This document shows positions 34,127 through 42,830 of a DNA stretch of 64,000 bases, in pieces. Position numbers and translations under genes: made by a program. The notes below the pieces were generated by a model. It saw nothing but the letters and a program-made list of their open reading frames with translations. It searched no databases and was not told the origin of the DNA. Numbering within the stretch: the stretch's first letter is position 1; every line of letters begins with the position of its first letter. This stretch comes from SYIM01 sp041182885 (lineage in GTDB: Bacteria; Pseudomonadota; Gammaproteobacteria; Burkholderiales; Burkholderiaceae_E): assembly GCA_049423065.1 (NCBI GenBank), contig JBMSQB010000006.1:17368-81367 (forward strand). Reading direction: 5' to 3'.

Positions 34127-34788
34127 ATGCGTCACACGCACGCGAGGAAATCTGTCGCGTCGGGCGAAGCCTCTTCGATCGCGGTTATGTGCACGCAACG
34201 GCCGGCAACATCAGCGTGCGGCTCGACGATGGCGGGTTGCTGATCACCCCCACCGACGCCTGTCTGGGTTTTCTCGATCCGGGCGCGCTTGCGCATCTTG
34301 GCCCGGACGGGCAGCAGCTGTCGGGCGACCGGGCCAGCAAGACCGCGGTGCTGCATCGGCGCATCTATGCCCACGCGCTCGTCTGGGACCCCGGCACGCG
34401 CTGCATCATTCACACGCACAGCACGCACTGCGTGGCGCTCACGCTCGCGCCATGCGGCGCCGAACTGCTTCCTCCCATCACGCCCTACTTTGTGATGAAG
34501 GTCGGGCATGTGCCGGTGGTGCCCTATCACCGTCCTGGCGCGCCCGAGGCTGCCAACGAAGTGGCCGAGCAGATCGAACGCCATGGGCGCGCGGGTCGGC
34601 CGATCCGGGCGGTGATGCTCTCTCGATTGGGGCCTACGGTCTGGCAGGACAGCCCGGCGGCTGCGATGGCTGTATTGGAAGAACTTGAGGAAACCGCACG
34701 GCTCGCCTGCCTTGCGCGCGCGCCGTTGGCGCCGCTCGATGAGGTGGCCATTGACGATCTGCGCCGCGCATTTGGCGCACGCTGGTAA
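34123..34788 (+). CDS. otnC: 3-oxo-tetronate 4-phosphate decarboxylase-like class II aldolase
   Basis: This 221-residue class II aldolase/adducin protein should decarboxylate 3-oxo-tetronate 4-phosphate to dihydroxyacetone phosphate. HATAGNISVRL is the typical N-terminal motif. The zinc site is seen in IIHTHSTHCVAL, with a later histidine in VPYHRPG. It overlaps otnK by ATGA and is followed by otnI after 14 bases. The assignment over fuculose-phosphate aldolase rests on the otnK and otnI neighbours. Confidence 0.91.
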   Translation: MNASHAREEICRVGRSLFDRGYVHATAGNISVRLDDGGLLITPTDACLGFLDPGALAHLGPDGQQLSGDRASKTAVLHRRIYAHALVWDPGTRCIIHTHSTHCVALTLAPCGAELLPPITPYFVMKVGHVPVVPYHRPGAPEAANEVAEQIERHGRAGRPIRAVMLSRLGPTVWQDSPAAAMAVLEELEETARLACLARAPLAPLDEVAIDDLRRAFGARW

Positions 34789-34802
34789 CGGGAGGAAGCG
34801 CT

Positions 34803-35609
34803 GTGCCGAAATTTGCCGCGAACCTGTCGATGCTCTATCCGGAACTGCCGTTCATTGAGCGGTTCGGTGCTGCCGCGGCCGATGGCTTTGAGGCCGTGGA
34901 GTTCCTTTTTCCCTACGAATACGAGCCGGCGGTGCTCGCTGATCAACTGGCCCGACACGGGCTGGAGCAGGTGTTGTTCAACGCGCCGCCAGGCAACTGG
35001 ACCCAAGGCGAGAAGGGGCTCGCCTGCTTACCGGGACGCGAGGCAGAATTTCTGGCGGCGATTGATCGTGCGCTGATCTACGCGCAGGCGCTCGCCTGTC
35101 CGCGGGTCCATGTGATGGCGGGCATCATGCCTGAAGCGATCGCCCGTGAGGTGCTTCGCGCCACGTATGTGGCGAACTTTCGCGCGGCAGCGCGTCGCGC
35201 CGCGCCGCTCGGCGTCACGCTCCTGATTGAGCCTCTCAACCAGCGCGACAACCCGGGCTATTTCGTCAGCCGTCAGGATGACGCGCATGCGCTCATCGAA
35301 GAAATCGGCGAACCAAACGTGGGTGTGCAGATGGATCTCTATCACTGCCAGATCGTTGAGGGGGATGTGGCGATGAAGATCCGTCAGTGGCTGCCCACCG
35401 GACGCGTGTCGCATTTGCAGATCGCAGGTGTGCCCGAGCGGCATGAACCGGATGTCGGCGAGCTCAACTATCGCTATCTGTTTGCGGTGCTGGATGAGGT
35501 TGCGGCGCAGTGCGGATGGCAGGGCTGGGTGGGGTGCGAGTATCGACCTGCGCGAGGGTCGGTGGCAGGCGGCACCCGCGCTGGCCTTGCCTGGCGCACT
35601 GCCCCCTAG
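34803..35609 (+). CDS. otnI: 2-oxo-tetronate isomerase-like protein (hydroxypyruvate isomerase family)
   Basis: This 268-residue TIM-barrel protein of the Hyi/OtnI family interconverts 2-oxo- and 3-oxo-tetronate. MPKFAANLSMLYPELPFIERF is a typical N-terminus. LLIEPLNQRDNPGYF and QMDLYHCQI carry the metal-binding Glu, Asp and His. It begins with GTG 34803, preceded by GGGAGGAAGC. It ends the sugar-acid operon. Its stop shares CTAG at 35606-35609 with the convergent PhyH gene. Confidence 0.91.
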   Translation: MPKFAANLSMLYPELPFIERFGAAAADGFEAVEFLFPYEYEPAVLADQLARHGLEQVLFNAPPGNWTQGEKGLACLPGREAEFLAAIDRALIYAQALACPRVHVMAGIMPEAIAREVLRATYVANFRAAARRAAPLGVTLLIEPLNQRDNPGYFVSRQDDAHALIEEIGEPNVGVQMDLYHCQIVEGDVAMKIRQWLPTGRVSHLQIAGVPERHEPDVGELNYRYLFAVLDEVAAQCGWQGWVGCEYRPARGSVAGGTRAGLAWRTAP

Positions 35610-36460
35610 GCTGAGCGCTGCGCGGTTGCCCGATCCCAGGCGATGGGGAAGACCTTGTCATCGGCAGGATGGCGTCCGGCCTCCAGCACGGGGTCGCCTG
35701 TCACCCGCATGGTGGCGGGTCGTGGGTCCCACACGGCGTCCGGGCCGAAGTAGCGGTTGGAAATCGCCGCGCGTCGCCGGGTAGGCGAGAAGTTGCCTTC
35801 CGAGCCGTGAACGGTGAGCGGGTGATGCACCAGGCAGTCGCCCGCTTTCATGGTCCATGACAGAAAGCGGTATTGGGGGTCGTTTCGCAACAGGCTGAAG
35901 TTGGGGCATTCCTCGAGATCGGACTTGAAGCGCGGATCCTTGTCGGGAATGGCTGCACGATAAAACTTGTTCCAGCGGTGGGAACCTGCAATGTACTCGA
36001 GCGAACTGTTGTCGGGACCCACGTCGGTGAGCGCCACCCAGATCGACAGGATCTGATTGCCGCGCATGGGCCAGAACGGCAGGTCGTGATGCCAGTCGGT
36101 CATCTCCGACGTGTTCGGTTCCTTCACAAACACCTGATCGTAGAACATGCGAACTCGGTCGGCGCCCATCAGGGTGGCAGCGATTTCTGCGTTCGGCGAT
36201 TCGAGTGCCCACGCACGAAAGTCATCATCCCAGTGCCAGACAAATGAATTGATGTGGTAGCGGCCGCTCTTGCCACCCATCGCCTGGGTGACCTCACGCG
36301 GGCGGGCAAGCGGGTGCGAGGCGTCCATCACCCGGTTGACCGCGTCGTTCATGCGCGAGATCCAGTCCTGATCGAACATCTGGCGCAGGCAAACCACGCC
36401 ATCACGATCGAAATCGGCGCGATCGCTCGCAGTGACTGGATTCAACGGCTGTCGGTTCAT
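35606..36460 (-). CDS. Phytanoyl-CoA dioxygenase (PhyH)-family oxygenase
   Basis: This 284-residue 2-oxoglutarate/Fe(II) oxygenase has iron ligands visible at H124-x-D126 in TDWHHDLPF and H218 in LTVHGSEGN, with an arginine a few residues later for 2-oxoglutarate. PhyH proteins hydroxylate or open diverse substrates; this one is not obviously phytanoyl-specific. It is the last gene of a minus-strand run after the IclR regulator and a flavin monooxygenase, 18 bases from the latter. A shared role in degrading one aromatic or acid substrate is likely. Confidence 0.86.
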   Translation of the reverse strand: MNRQPLNPVTASDRADFDRDGVVCLRQMFDQDWISRMNDAVNRVMDASHPLARPREVTQAMGGKSGRYHINSFVWHWDDDFRAWALESPNAEIAATLMGADRVRMFYDQVFVKEPNTSEMTDWHHDLPFWPMRGNQILSIWVALTDVGPDNSSLEYIAGSHRWNKFYRAAIPDKDPRFKSDLEECPNFSLLRNDPQYRFLSWTMKAGDCLVHHPLTVHGSEGNFSPTRRRAAISNRYFGPDAVWDPRPATMRVTGDPVLEAGRHPADDKVFPIAWDRATAQRSA

Positions 36461-36478
36461 GGTGTCTCCCCGGTGTTG

Positions 36479-37969
36479 TCAGAGTGAGTAGCCCCAGCCG
36501 CTGATGGGCCAGGACGCGACCTCGGCGGCCGAATTGGCGAGTGCAGCAACATATCGATCGGGACGAAGGAGCGCGTGCTGCGCACCCAGCGACTGCAGCC
36601 AGCTCCCGAGCGCAGGATCGCTGAGTTGGCAGGCATTGAGCCGCTCGAGCACGGCGCGTGCGTCGGGCGATGCCCGTAGTGCTTCAGGCGCTGCCGTGAT
36701 GAGCGCAAACCGGTTGGCCGCAAGCGCGTCGTCAAGCAGACGGCCGTCTGCCAGGCGAGGCTGCGACGCGAGGGCGCCCGCCGATGCGTGCCCCGTGTGG
36801 GCACCGGGTCCGAGCGCGGGTGACAGGTTGACAATCTCGGTGGTGCCCTCGCGCGCGAAGCGCTGATCACGCTGTGCGGCCACCGCCGGATCGGTGGTCT
36901 GAATGATTTCGCCCAGCCGCATGGCGGTCTCGATGAATTCACGAACATGCGGCAGCCGCTCGCTTTCATAGCTGTCCAGCATGAACTCTGCAGCCTCGCC
37001 GCGCACCACGGCAGCCAGCTTCCAGGCGAGGTTGGCCGCGTCCCGGATGCCGGCACACATGCCTTGTCCAAGAAACGGGGGCGTCTGGTGGGCGCTGTCC
37101 CCCGCGAGCAGCAGTCGGCCTGCGCGCCATCGCGAGGCGATCAGCGAATGAAAGGTGTAGAGCGCCGACCTGACGAGTCTCGCCTGGTCTGGCCGGATCC
37201 AGGGCGCGAGCAGCGTCCAGAGATTGGCGGGTTCCAGGAGGGCCTGCGGCGTATCGCCGGGCATCACCATGATTTCCCAGCGCCGGCGGCGGCCGGTGAC
37301 GTTGACGAAGGTGGCCGGGCGCGCCGGGTCGCAATACTGCACCGTGGGCTGCGGCAGGGCGACATCGCCTGTCAGCTCGACATCGACCACCAGCCATTCC
37401 TGGTGCAGACCCAGATCGTGGAGCGGGCCGCCGATTACCTCGCGTACGATGGATCGTGCCCCGTCGCAACCCACCACCCAGCGGGCACGCACCGTCTCTT
37501 CGGTGCCCGTCGAGAAAGTGCTGCGAACGCGGACTGCGACGTGATCAGCCTGCTGTGTGACGCCAAGCGCCTCGACGCTGTTTCGCACCGTGACGCAGCC
37601 GAACCGATCGAGCGCACGGCGGAGCGCCCCTTCCAGATCGGGCTGGTGGAACAGATAGTTGGTTGCCCAGCCTTGCGGTCCCTGTGTGGCGGCGGGCTTT
37701 CTTTCAAGCATCAGCAGCCCCTGGGCGTTCACATATTGCATGCCCGAGGAGGGTCGAAGATGGGGTTCCAGCGCAGCGGCGAGCCCCATGTTCTGAAACA
37801 CACGCATCACCTCGCCATCGAAATGCACTGCGCGCGGAAGGTCGAGGAATCCGGGTTCGCGATCGATGACCACTGTGTCCAGCCCCATGGCCCCCAACAG
37901 GTTGGCCAACGTGGCGCCAGTGGGACCGAGGCCGATGATGAGCACATCGTGGAGGTGGTCTCGGCTCAT
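36479..37969 (-). CDS. FAD-dependent aromatic monooxygenase (MhpA-like)
   Basis: This 496-residue class A flavin hydroxylase resembles 3-(3-hydroxyphenyl)propionate hydroxylase. The FAD-binding motif GLGPTG is at 13-18. DREPGFLDLPRAVHFDGE follows, and the second FAD motif is GDSAHQTPPFLGQGMCAG. ATG 37969 overlaps the IclR stop by four bases. A much longer frame upstream is read through the regulator in another frame and is not real. No MhpB-like extradiol dioxygenase is in the window, so the substrate may differ from that of MhpA. Confidence 0.9.
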   Translation of the reverse strand: MSRDHLHDVLIIGLGPTGATLANLLGAMGLDTVVIDREPGFLDLPRAVHFDGEVMRVFQNMGLAAALEPHLRPSSGMQYVNAQGLLMLERKPAATQGPQGWATNYLFHQPDLEGALRRALDRFGCVTVRNSVEALGVTQQADHVAVRVRSTFSTGTEETVRARWVVGCDGARSIVREVIGGPLHDLGLHQEWLVVDVELTGDVALPQPTVQYCDPARPATFVNVTGRRRRWEIMVMPGDTPQALLEPANLWTLLAPWIRPDQARLVRSALYTFHSLIASRWRAGRLLLAGDSAHQTPPFLGQGMCAGIRDAANLAWKLAAVVRGEAAEFMLDSYESERLPHVREFIETAMRLGEIIQTTDPAVAAQRDQRFAREGTTEIVNLSPALGPGAHTGHASAGALASQPRLADGRLLDDALAANRFALITAAPEALRASPDARAVLERLNACQLSDPALGSWLQSLGAQHALLRPDRYVAALANSAAEVASWPISGWGYSL

Positions 37970-38775
37970 GCGCGTTTCCGCGCGGCTGATCGGGCGATGG
38001 AGGTTACGCCTTCGTGGTGATCGGGGGCGTCGCCGAATTCGGCGAGCCGAAGACTGATGGCCTGACCGGCTGCGCGGATGCGTCCAGTCAGTCGGTCGAG
38101 GTCGGTGACGGCAAGCCGTTCGCGCGGCAGCGCAGCGATCACGCTGCCCAGGATGTCGCCGTCGGCAGCAAAGACGGGCGCTGCCACCCCCACGTAGCCG
38201 GGGTCCAACTCGCCATGCGACACGGCGAAGCCCTGACGGCGGATCGCGGCAAGTGCCAGGCGGACCTCTTCCCAGTGACTGCCAAGCTTGGCATCGCGTG
38301 CGTCGGCGTGATGCGCGTCGTAGAGCTTTCGCAGCCGCGCACGCGGAAAATGCGCAACGATGATTTTCGATCCGGCGCCACGAAACGGCGGCAGCGGTCG
38401 TCCCCGCCCAAAGCTGAGCGGCAGTCGCTCCAGCCCATGCTGCTGGTGGGTGGTGACGATGTGATCGCCATAACGGCCCACCAGGTTCACTTCGAAACCG
38501 GTGGCCGATGACAGGTCGGGGATGACGGACAGTCCGGCCCGCAGCAACGGGTCGCTTCGCCGGATCTGCCAGTCGAGTTCGATGATGCGCGGCCCGAGCG
38601 CGTAGGTGCCTGGCGCGAGCCGCACCAGCAGGCCGCTCGCGACCAGTTCGCGCAGATAGCGATACGCCGTGGGCCGGGTAAAGCCCAGCGATTCGGTGAT
38701 CGCCTCTGCGCTGAGCGTGGGGCGGTCTGGCCCGAACAGGCTGAGGATCGCGAGGGAGGAGCCGAGGCTGCTCAT
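37966..38775 (-). CDS. IclR-family transcriptional regulator
   Basis: This 269-residue regulator has an N-terminal winged helix (LSAEAITESLGFTRPTAYRYL at about 22-42) and a C-terminal IclR effector domain from about residue 80. It heads a minus-strand operon with a flavin monooxygenase and a PhyH oxygenase. It is divergent from a complete TRAP transporter across a 160-base AT-rich gap with repeat elements. It probably responds to the substrate imported by that TRAP system and controls both sides. Confidence 0.92.
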   Translation of the reverse strand: MSSLGSSLAILSLFGPDRPTLSAEAITESLGFTRPTAYRYLRELVASGLLVRLAPGTYALGPRIIELDWQIRRSDPLLRAGLSVIPDLSSATGFEVNLVGRYGDHIVTTHQQHGLERLPLSFGRGRPLPPFRGAGSKIIVAHFPRARLRKLYDAHHADARDAKLGSHWEEVRLALAAIRRQGFAVSHGELDPGYVGVAAPVFAADGDILGSVIAALPRERLAVTDLDRLTGRIRAAGQAISLRLAEFGDAPDHHEGVTSIARSAARKRA

Positions 38776-38801
38776 GGAAACAGACGGGCATTCATGGTCG
38801 T

Positions 38802-38905
38802 CAATATCTCAAATAGTGACATTTGCTTCAAGCCGCATGTCGCTGATGGGCGTTTCATTGCATTCGATTCTTGAATGTTGACATTTCCTCAATATCCACT
38901 ACATT
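38802..38905. promoter_or_regulatory. IclR-TRAP divergent control region with repeat elements and promoter
   Basis: TGACATTT occurs at 38817-38824 and again at 38879-38886. CAATATCTC at 38802 and CTCAATATC at 38888 form related AT-rich arms. A perfect -35, TTGACA at 38878-38883, and a fair -10, TACATT at 38900-38905, with a 16-base spacer give a promoter toward the TRAP genes. The downstream element overlaps that promoter, as expected for an IclR-type operator. Binding is inferred. Confidence 0.5.
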
Positions 38906-38935
38906 GACTCGCACAACACTCACGAGGAGACACCC

Positions 38936-39967
38936 ATGGGCACCAGCGTCCAACGATTCCGAATCCGTGCATTCTGTGCTGCGGCCGCGCTCGTCATGGC
39001 GGGCGCCAGTGCCGGCGTTCAGGCGCAGACCGTCAAACTCAAGTTCGCCATTTTTTCGCCTGACAAGGAAGCCACCTTCCAGAGCGTGTTCAAGCCCTTT
39101 GCCGAGGCCGTCAACAAGGAGGCGGGCGGGGCCATCGAGATCGAACTGTTTCCCAACGGTGCCCTGGGTCGAAGTCCCGTTCAGCAGGCGCAGATGGTGC
39201 TGGATGGGGTGGCCGATCTCGCCTGGGTGATCGCGTCCTACACGCCAGGTCGCTTCCAGGAAAACGAGGTGTTTGAACTGCCTGGCGTGTTTGCCGACCT
39301 GCGCGAAGCAACACTGGTCTTCACGCGGCTCGTGAACAGCGGAAAGATCCGCGGCTACGACGATTTCTTTCCGATCGGTCTGTTCGGGACCGCGCCCTAC
39401 AGCCTTCATTCGCGCTCCGCCATCAATTCGATTGCCGACATCAAGGGCAAGAAGATCCGCACCTCCGGCGCAATTGAAAGCGAAACCATCAAGGCGCTGG
39501 GGGCTGTTGCGATCGGCATGCCCGTCACTGAAGTGCCCGAGGCGATCAGCCGCGGCACGATCGATGGCACCACCTCGCATCCCGCGCCGCTGGTCGATTT
39601 CGGTATCTCCCGAGTCACAAGCGCCCACTATTTCACCCGTCTCGGGGTGGTGCCGCTCGCCATGCTGATGAATCGAAAGAAATTCGATTCGCTTCCCAAG
39701 CCCGCGCAGGACGCGATCCGCAAATACAGCGGGGAATGGACGGCGGCGCGATTCAACGAAGGTATCGGCAGCTACAACGCGTCGGTTGTGAAGCAGTTGC
39801 AGGCCGATCCCAAGCGCAAGGTGGTGTTCCCCTCTCAGGCCGACCTCGATGCCATGCAGCCGGCCTTCCAGTCGGTGATCGACACGTGGGTCGCCAAGAG
39901 TCCCCGAAACAAGGAACTGCTGGCGCTGGTCAGGGCTGAACTTGCCAACGTTCGGGCGGGTCGCTAG
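38936..39967 (+). CDS. TRAP transporter substrate-binding protein (DctP)
   Basis: This 343-residue periplasmic receptor has a signal peptide (hydrophobic core about 14-26) cut near GVQAQ, then VKLKFAIFSPDKEA. DIKGKKIRTSGAIESETI contains the arginine that usually binds the ligand carboxylate. GAGGAG lies just before the ATG. It is the first gene of a three-gene TRAP operon divergent from the IclR regulator, and the ligand is probably the substrate of the neighbouring monooxygenases. Confidence 0.94.
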   Translation: MGTSVQRFRIRAFCAAAALVMAGASAGVQAQTVKLKFAIFSPDKEATFQSVFKPFAEAVNKEAGGAIEIELFPNGALGRSPVQQAQMVLDGVADLAWVIASYTPGRFQENEVFELPGVFADLREATLVFTRLVNSGKIRGYDDFFPIGLFGTAPYSLHSRSAINSIADIKGKKIRTSGAIESETIKALGAVAIGMPVTEVPEAISRGTIDGTTSHPAPLVDFGISRVTSAHYFTRLGVVPLAMLMNRKKFDSLPKPAQDAIRKYSGEWTAARFNEGIGSYNASVVKQLQADPKRKVVFPSQADLDAMQPAFQSVIDTWVAKSPRNKELLALVRAELANVRAGR

Positions 39968-40022
39968 GCCCCGCCGAACCTGATCGCCCCAGCGATGAAG
40001 GGTGGCTGATGAAGGGGCGCCT

Positions 40023-40580
40023 GTGAACGATGCGGCGGGGCTTGCCCAGGCGGTGCGGGGCGGGCTGTCAAAGTTGGAGCGATTCGGTCTGATGGCAACC
40101 CGGGCGCTGTCGGCGCTCGGTCTCGCCGGGCTCCTGTTTCTTGCGCTCATGACGCTCTTCGACGGGCTCGCGCGCTGGCTCCTCAATCAGCCCATCGAGG
40201 GGGTTCGTGACCTCGCCGCGGTGACCGTGGCGCTTGCGGTCACCTGCTGTCTGCCGGTCGGATTGATGGAGCGAAGCAATATCTCGATCCGGCTGGCCTC
40301 GCATGTGTTCGGGGCGCGAGCCGGCCGGCTGCTGGATGCACTGGCTGCGCTCATCACCGCAGTGGTGATGGCCACCTTTGGCTGGCAGTTCCTGGCCTTC
40401 GCCGGAAAGATTGCGCGTGCGGGTGAAACCACCTGGATCCTCAAGATTCCGACTGCGCCGTTCTGGTACGGGGTCTGCGCCATTTTTGCAATGGCGTTCG
40501 CAGTACAGGTGATCGTTGTGGTGCTTGAAGCCGGTCGTCTGCTCGGTCGGTTTGAACACGCAGTGCGGAGCGGCGAGTGA
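40023..40580 (+). CDS. TRAP transporter small permease (DctQ)
   Basis: This 185-residue membrane subunit has four transmembrane segments and the DctQ-type region VRDLAAVTVALAVTCCLPVG. GTG 40023 is chosen because AAGGGG lies five bases upstream. A GTG at 40002 would add seven residues with no spaced ribosome site. It overlaps the large permease start by four bases. Confidence 0.9.
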   Translation: MNDAAGLAQAVRGGLSKLERFGLMATRALSALGLAGLLFLALMTLFDGLARWLLNQPIEGVRDLAAVTVALAVTCCLPVGLMERSNISIRLASHVFGARAGRLLDALAALITAVVMATFGWQFLAFAGKIARAGETTWILKIPTAPFWYGVCAIFAMAFAVQVIVVVLEAGRLLGRFEHAVRSGE

Positions 40581-41881
40581 GCGCGCTCGCCATCGGCGGG
40601 CTAGGGCTCCTTGCCCTCTGTGTGCTGATCCTTCTTCAGATACCGATCGGCATCGCAATGATCGTTGTGGGCGTGGTGGGCTATGCCCTGCAGTCTGGAT
40701 GGGGGCCCGCAATGACTGTGCTCGCAGGCGAATCGGCGGGTCTGCTTTCAAGCGTCGATCTTGCGACCGTGCCGCTCTTTCTGATGATGGGCACATTTGC
40801 GAGCGCAGCCGGGTTTTCGCGCGACATCTACCGCGCGGCGGCATGCTGGTTTGGTCATTTTCGCGGTGGACTCGCCTATTCAACCATGGGCGGCTGCGCG
40901 GTGTTTGGAGCCGTGTGCGGGTCGTCCACTGCCACCGCCGCAACCTTCGCCAAAGCGGCGTTGCCGGAGATGCTGGCCCGGGGCTATTCGCCTGCGTTTT
41001 CGGCTGGAACCATCGCGGCTGGCGGGACCCTGAAGGCGCTGATCCCGCCTTCGATCGTCATGATTCTCTACTGCGTCGTCACCAAAACCTATATCTTCGA
41101 CCTGTTCTACGCGGCGCTGGTGCCGGCGGCGATCGCGCTGGCGCTCAACCTGCTTGCCATCCGCCTGATCGTCTGGTGGCGTCCCAGTCTGGCGCCGGTA
41201 AGCGGGCGCGTACCGCGGTCGGAGAAGTGGCAGGCGCTTCGCGAGGCCTCGCCGGTGCTGGTGCTGATGGCGTCGATCTTCGCCGGGCTCTACAGCGGCG
41301 TCTTTACGGTCAACGAGGCGGCCTCGGTGGCCGCGATCCTGTCGCTTCTGTTTGCAGTGCTCCGTCGCCGCATGAGCTGGGTGGCGGTTTGGCAGGGGCT
41401 GCGCGAAACCGCGAGTGCCACCGCAATGATCTACACGATCATCATCGGCGCCTCGGTATTTTCGTATTTCATCACGCTCGCCCGGGTACCCGAGGCGCTG
41501 GTCGGGTTCATTGGCAAGCTTCCGGTTCCTGAAATCGGCATCGTGGCTTGCCTGTTGATCGCGTATCTCGCGCTCGGTGCCATCTTCGATGAAATCGCAG
41601 CCATGCTCATTACTTTGCCGTTCGTGCTGCCAGTCATTGAAAAAATGGGTTTTGATCCGGTGTGGTGGGGCGTGGTCAATGTGGTGGTGGTGGAGCTCGG
41701 CATGATCATTCCGCCTATCGGCATCATCGTGTTTGTGCTGCATGGCCTCGCGCCACACATTGCCATCCGCGATATCTACCGGGGCGTGGCGCCATTTATC
41801 GCAGCAGATCTGGTGCTGCTTGCGGTGCTGGTGGCATTTCCAGGGCTCGCCATGTGGCTCCCCATGCTCTTGAAGGGCTGA
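40577..41881 (+). CDS. TRAP transporter large permease (DctM)
   Basis: This 434-residue membrane subunit has about twelve segments. Family regions are FGAVCGSSTATAATFAKAALP, GTLKALIPPSIVMILYCVV and ELGMIIPPIGIIVFVLHG. The start is GTG 40577, overlapping the DctQ stop. It completes the TRAP transporter of the IclR cluster and is followed after 135 bases by a FAH-family gene. Confidence 0.95.
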   Translation: MSALAIGGLGLLALCVLILLQIPIGIAMIVVGVVGYALQSGWGPAMTVLAGESAGLLSSVDLATVPLFLMMGTFASAAGFSRDIYRAAACWFGHFRGGLAYSTMGGCAVFGAVCGSSTATAATFAKAALPEMLARGYSPAFSAGTIAAGGTLKALIPPSIVMILYCVVTKTYIFDLFYAALVPAAIALALNLLAIRLIVWWRPSLAPVSGRVPRSEKWQALREASPVLVLMASIFAGLYSGVFTVNEAASVAAILSLLFAVLRRRMSWVAVWQGLRETASATAMIYTIIIGASVFSYFITLARVPEALVGFIGKLPVPEIGIVACLLIAYLALGAIFDEIAAMLITLPFVLPVIEKMGFDPVWWGVVNVVVVELGMIIPPIGIIVFVLHGLAPHIAIRDIYRGVAPFIAADLVLLAVLVAFPGLAMWLPMLLKG

Positions 41882-42016
41882 GTGACCTGACCTTGAACCC
41901 GGTCTGCCCAGGCATGGTCGAGCGCACGCGCTACAAGGTCGAGGCTAAACTCGCGGAGTTTCTCAACATCTGGGCCCGCGTGCCTCCATCGCATGCGCGG
42001 TTCACGGAGACCTGAC

Positions 42017-42802
42017 ATGAAGTGGTGCAGATTCGAAGCGTCCGGCAAGACGGCGTTTGGCATTGTTGAAGATGACTCGGTGGTGCCGGTGCGCGGCTCG
42101 CCGTTTGACGGTTATGAGCGAATGGCCGAGCGGCTTGCGCTCGACGCGGTGCGGCTGCTGGTGCCGGTGGTGCCAGGCACTTTTTTCTGCGCGGGTCTGA
42201 ACTATGCAGGGCACATCCGCGAAGTGGCAGCGAAAATCGGCGAGTCGCCCAAGTTGCCCACACGCGCAGAGATTGGTTATCGCGCCAACAATGCGCTGAT
42301 TGCCCATGGCGAAAACATCGTGAAGCCCCGCGATGCGACCGATCAGTTCCAGTATGAGGGCGAGCTGGTGGCGGTGTTCGGCAAGCCCGCCCGCAAGGTG
42401 TCGCCCGAGCAGGCGCTTGACAGCGTGCTGGGCTGGACCATCGGCAACGACGTGAGTGAGCGCAGCTGGCAGAAGAGCGATCGCACCTTCTTTCGCTCAA
42501 AGAATTGCGACACCTTCAAGCCCATGGGGCCCTGGTTTGTGACCGGGCTTGATTACCGCACGATGCGAACCATCATCAGGTTGAACGGCCGCCAGGTGGA
42601 CAGCTTCGATACTGCCGACATGATCTTCCGGCCTGAAGCGTTCATCAGCGAAACCTCCCGCTACTGCACCATCAGCCCTGGGGACGTGATGTGGTTCGGT
42701 ACCGAAGGCAAGCAGGAAAACATGAAGCCCGGTGATGTGATCGAGATCGAGATCACCGGGATCGGTGTGCTGCGCAACCAGGTGGTGGCGGAAGCCGACT
42801 GA
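42017..42802 (+). CDS. Fumarylacetoacetate hydrolase-family protein
   Basis: This 261-residue FAH-fold enzyme is typical of hydrolases, decarboxylases or hydratases in aromatic-acid breakdown. YEGELVAVFGKPARKV and TIGNDVSERSWQ carry the acidic metal ligands; the C-terminal MKPGDVIEIEITGIG is standard. ATG 42017 gives MKWCRFE; the longer frame from 41993 lacks support. It lies downstream of the TRAP operon in the same direction and probably acts on ring-cleavage products of the neighbouring oxygenases. Confidence 0.9.
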   Translation: MKWCRFEASGKTAFGIVEDDSVVPVRGSPFDGYERMAERLALDAVRLLVPVVPGTFFCAGLNYAGHIREVAAKIGESPKLPTRAEIGYRANNALIAHGENIVKPRDATDQFQYEGELVAVFGKPARKVSPEQALDSVLGWTIGNDVSERSWQKSDRTFFRSKNCDTFKPMGPWFVTGLDYRTMRTIIRLNGRQVDSFDTADMIFRPEAFISETSRYCTISPGDVMWFGTEGKQENMKPGDVIEIEITGIGVLRNQVVAEAD

Positions 42803-42830
42803 AGACCCGGTGCCGCGGGGGCATCCGTGC

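Noticed and set aside
37970..38791. Upstream extension of the flavin monooxygenase frame to 770 residues
   Set aside because: The added part is read through the IclR gene in another frame. ATG 37969 gives the normal MhpA-like N-terminus and overlaps the IclR stop.
38855..40186. A 443-residue open frame on the minus strand
   Set aside because: It is antisense to the TRAP receptor gene and the IclR promoter region, with no motif.
41947..41961. Small inverted repeat AAACTC/GAGTTT after the TRAP genes
   Set aside because: Six-base stem with a three-base loop and no T tract; not enough to call a terminator.
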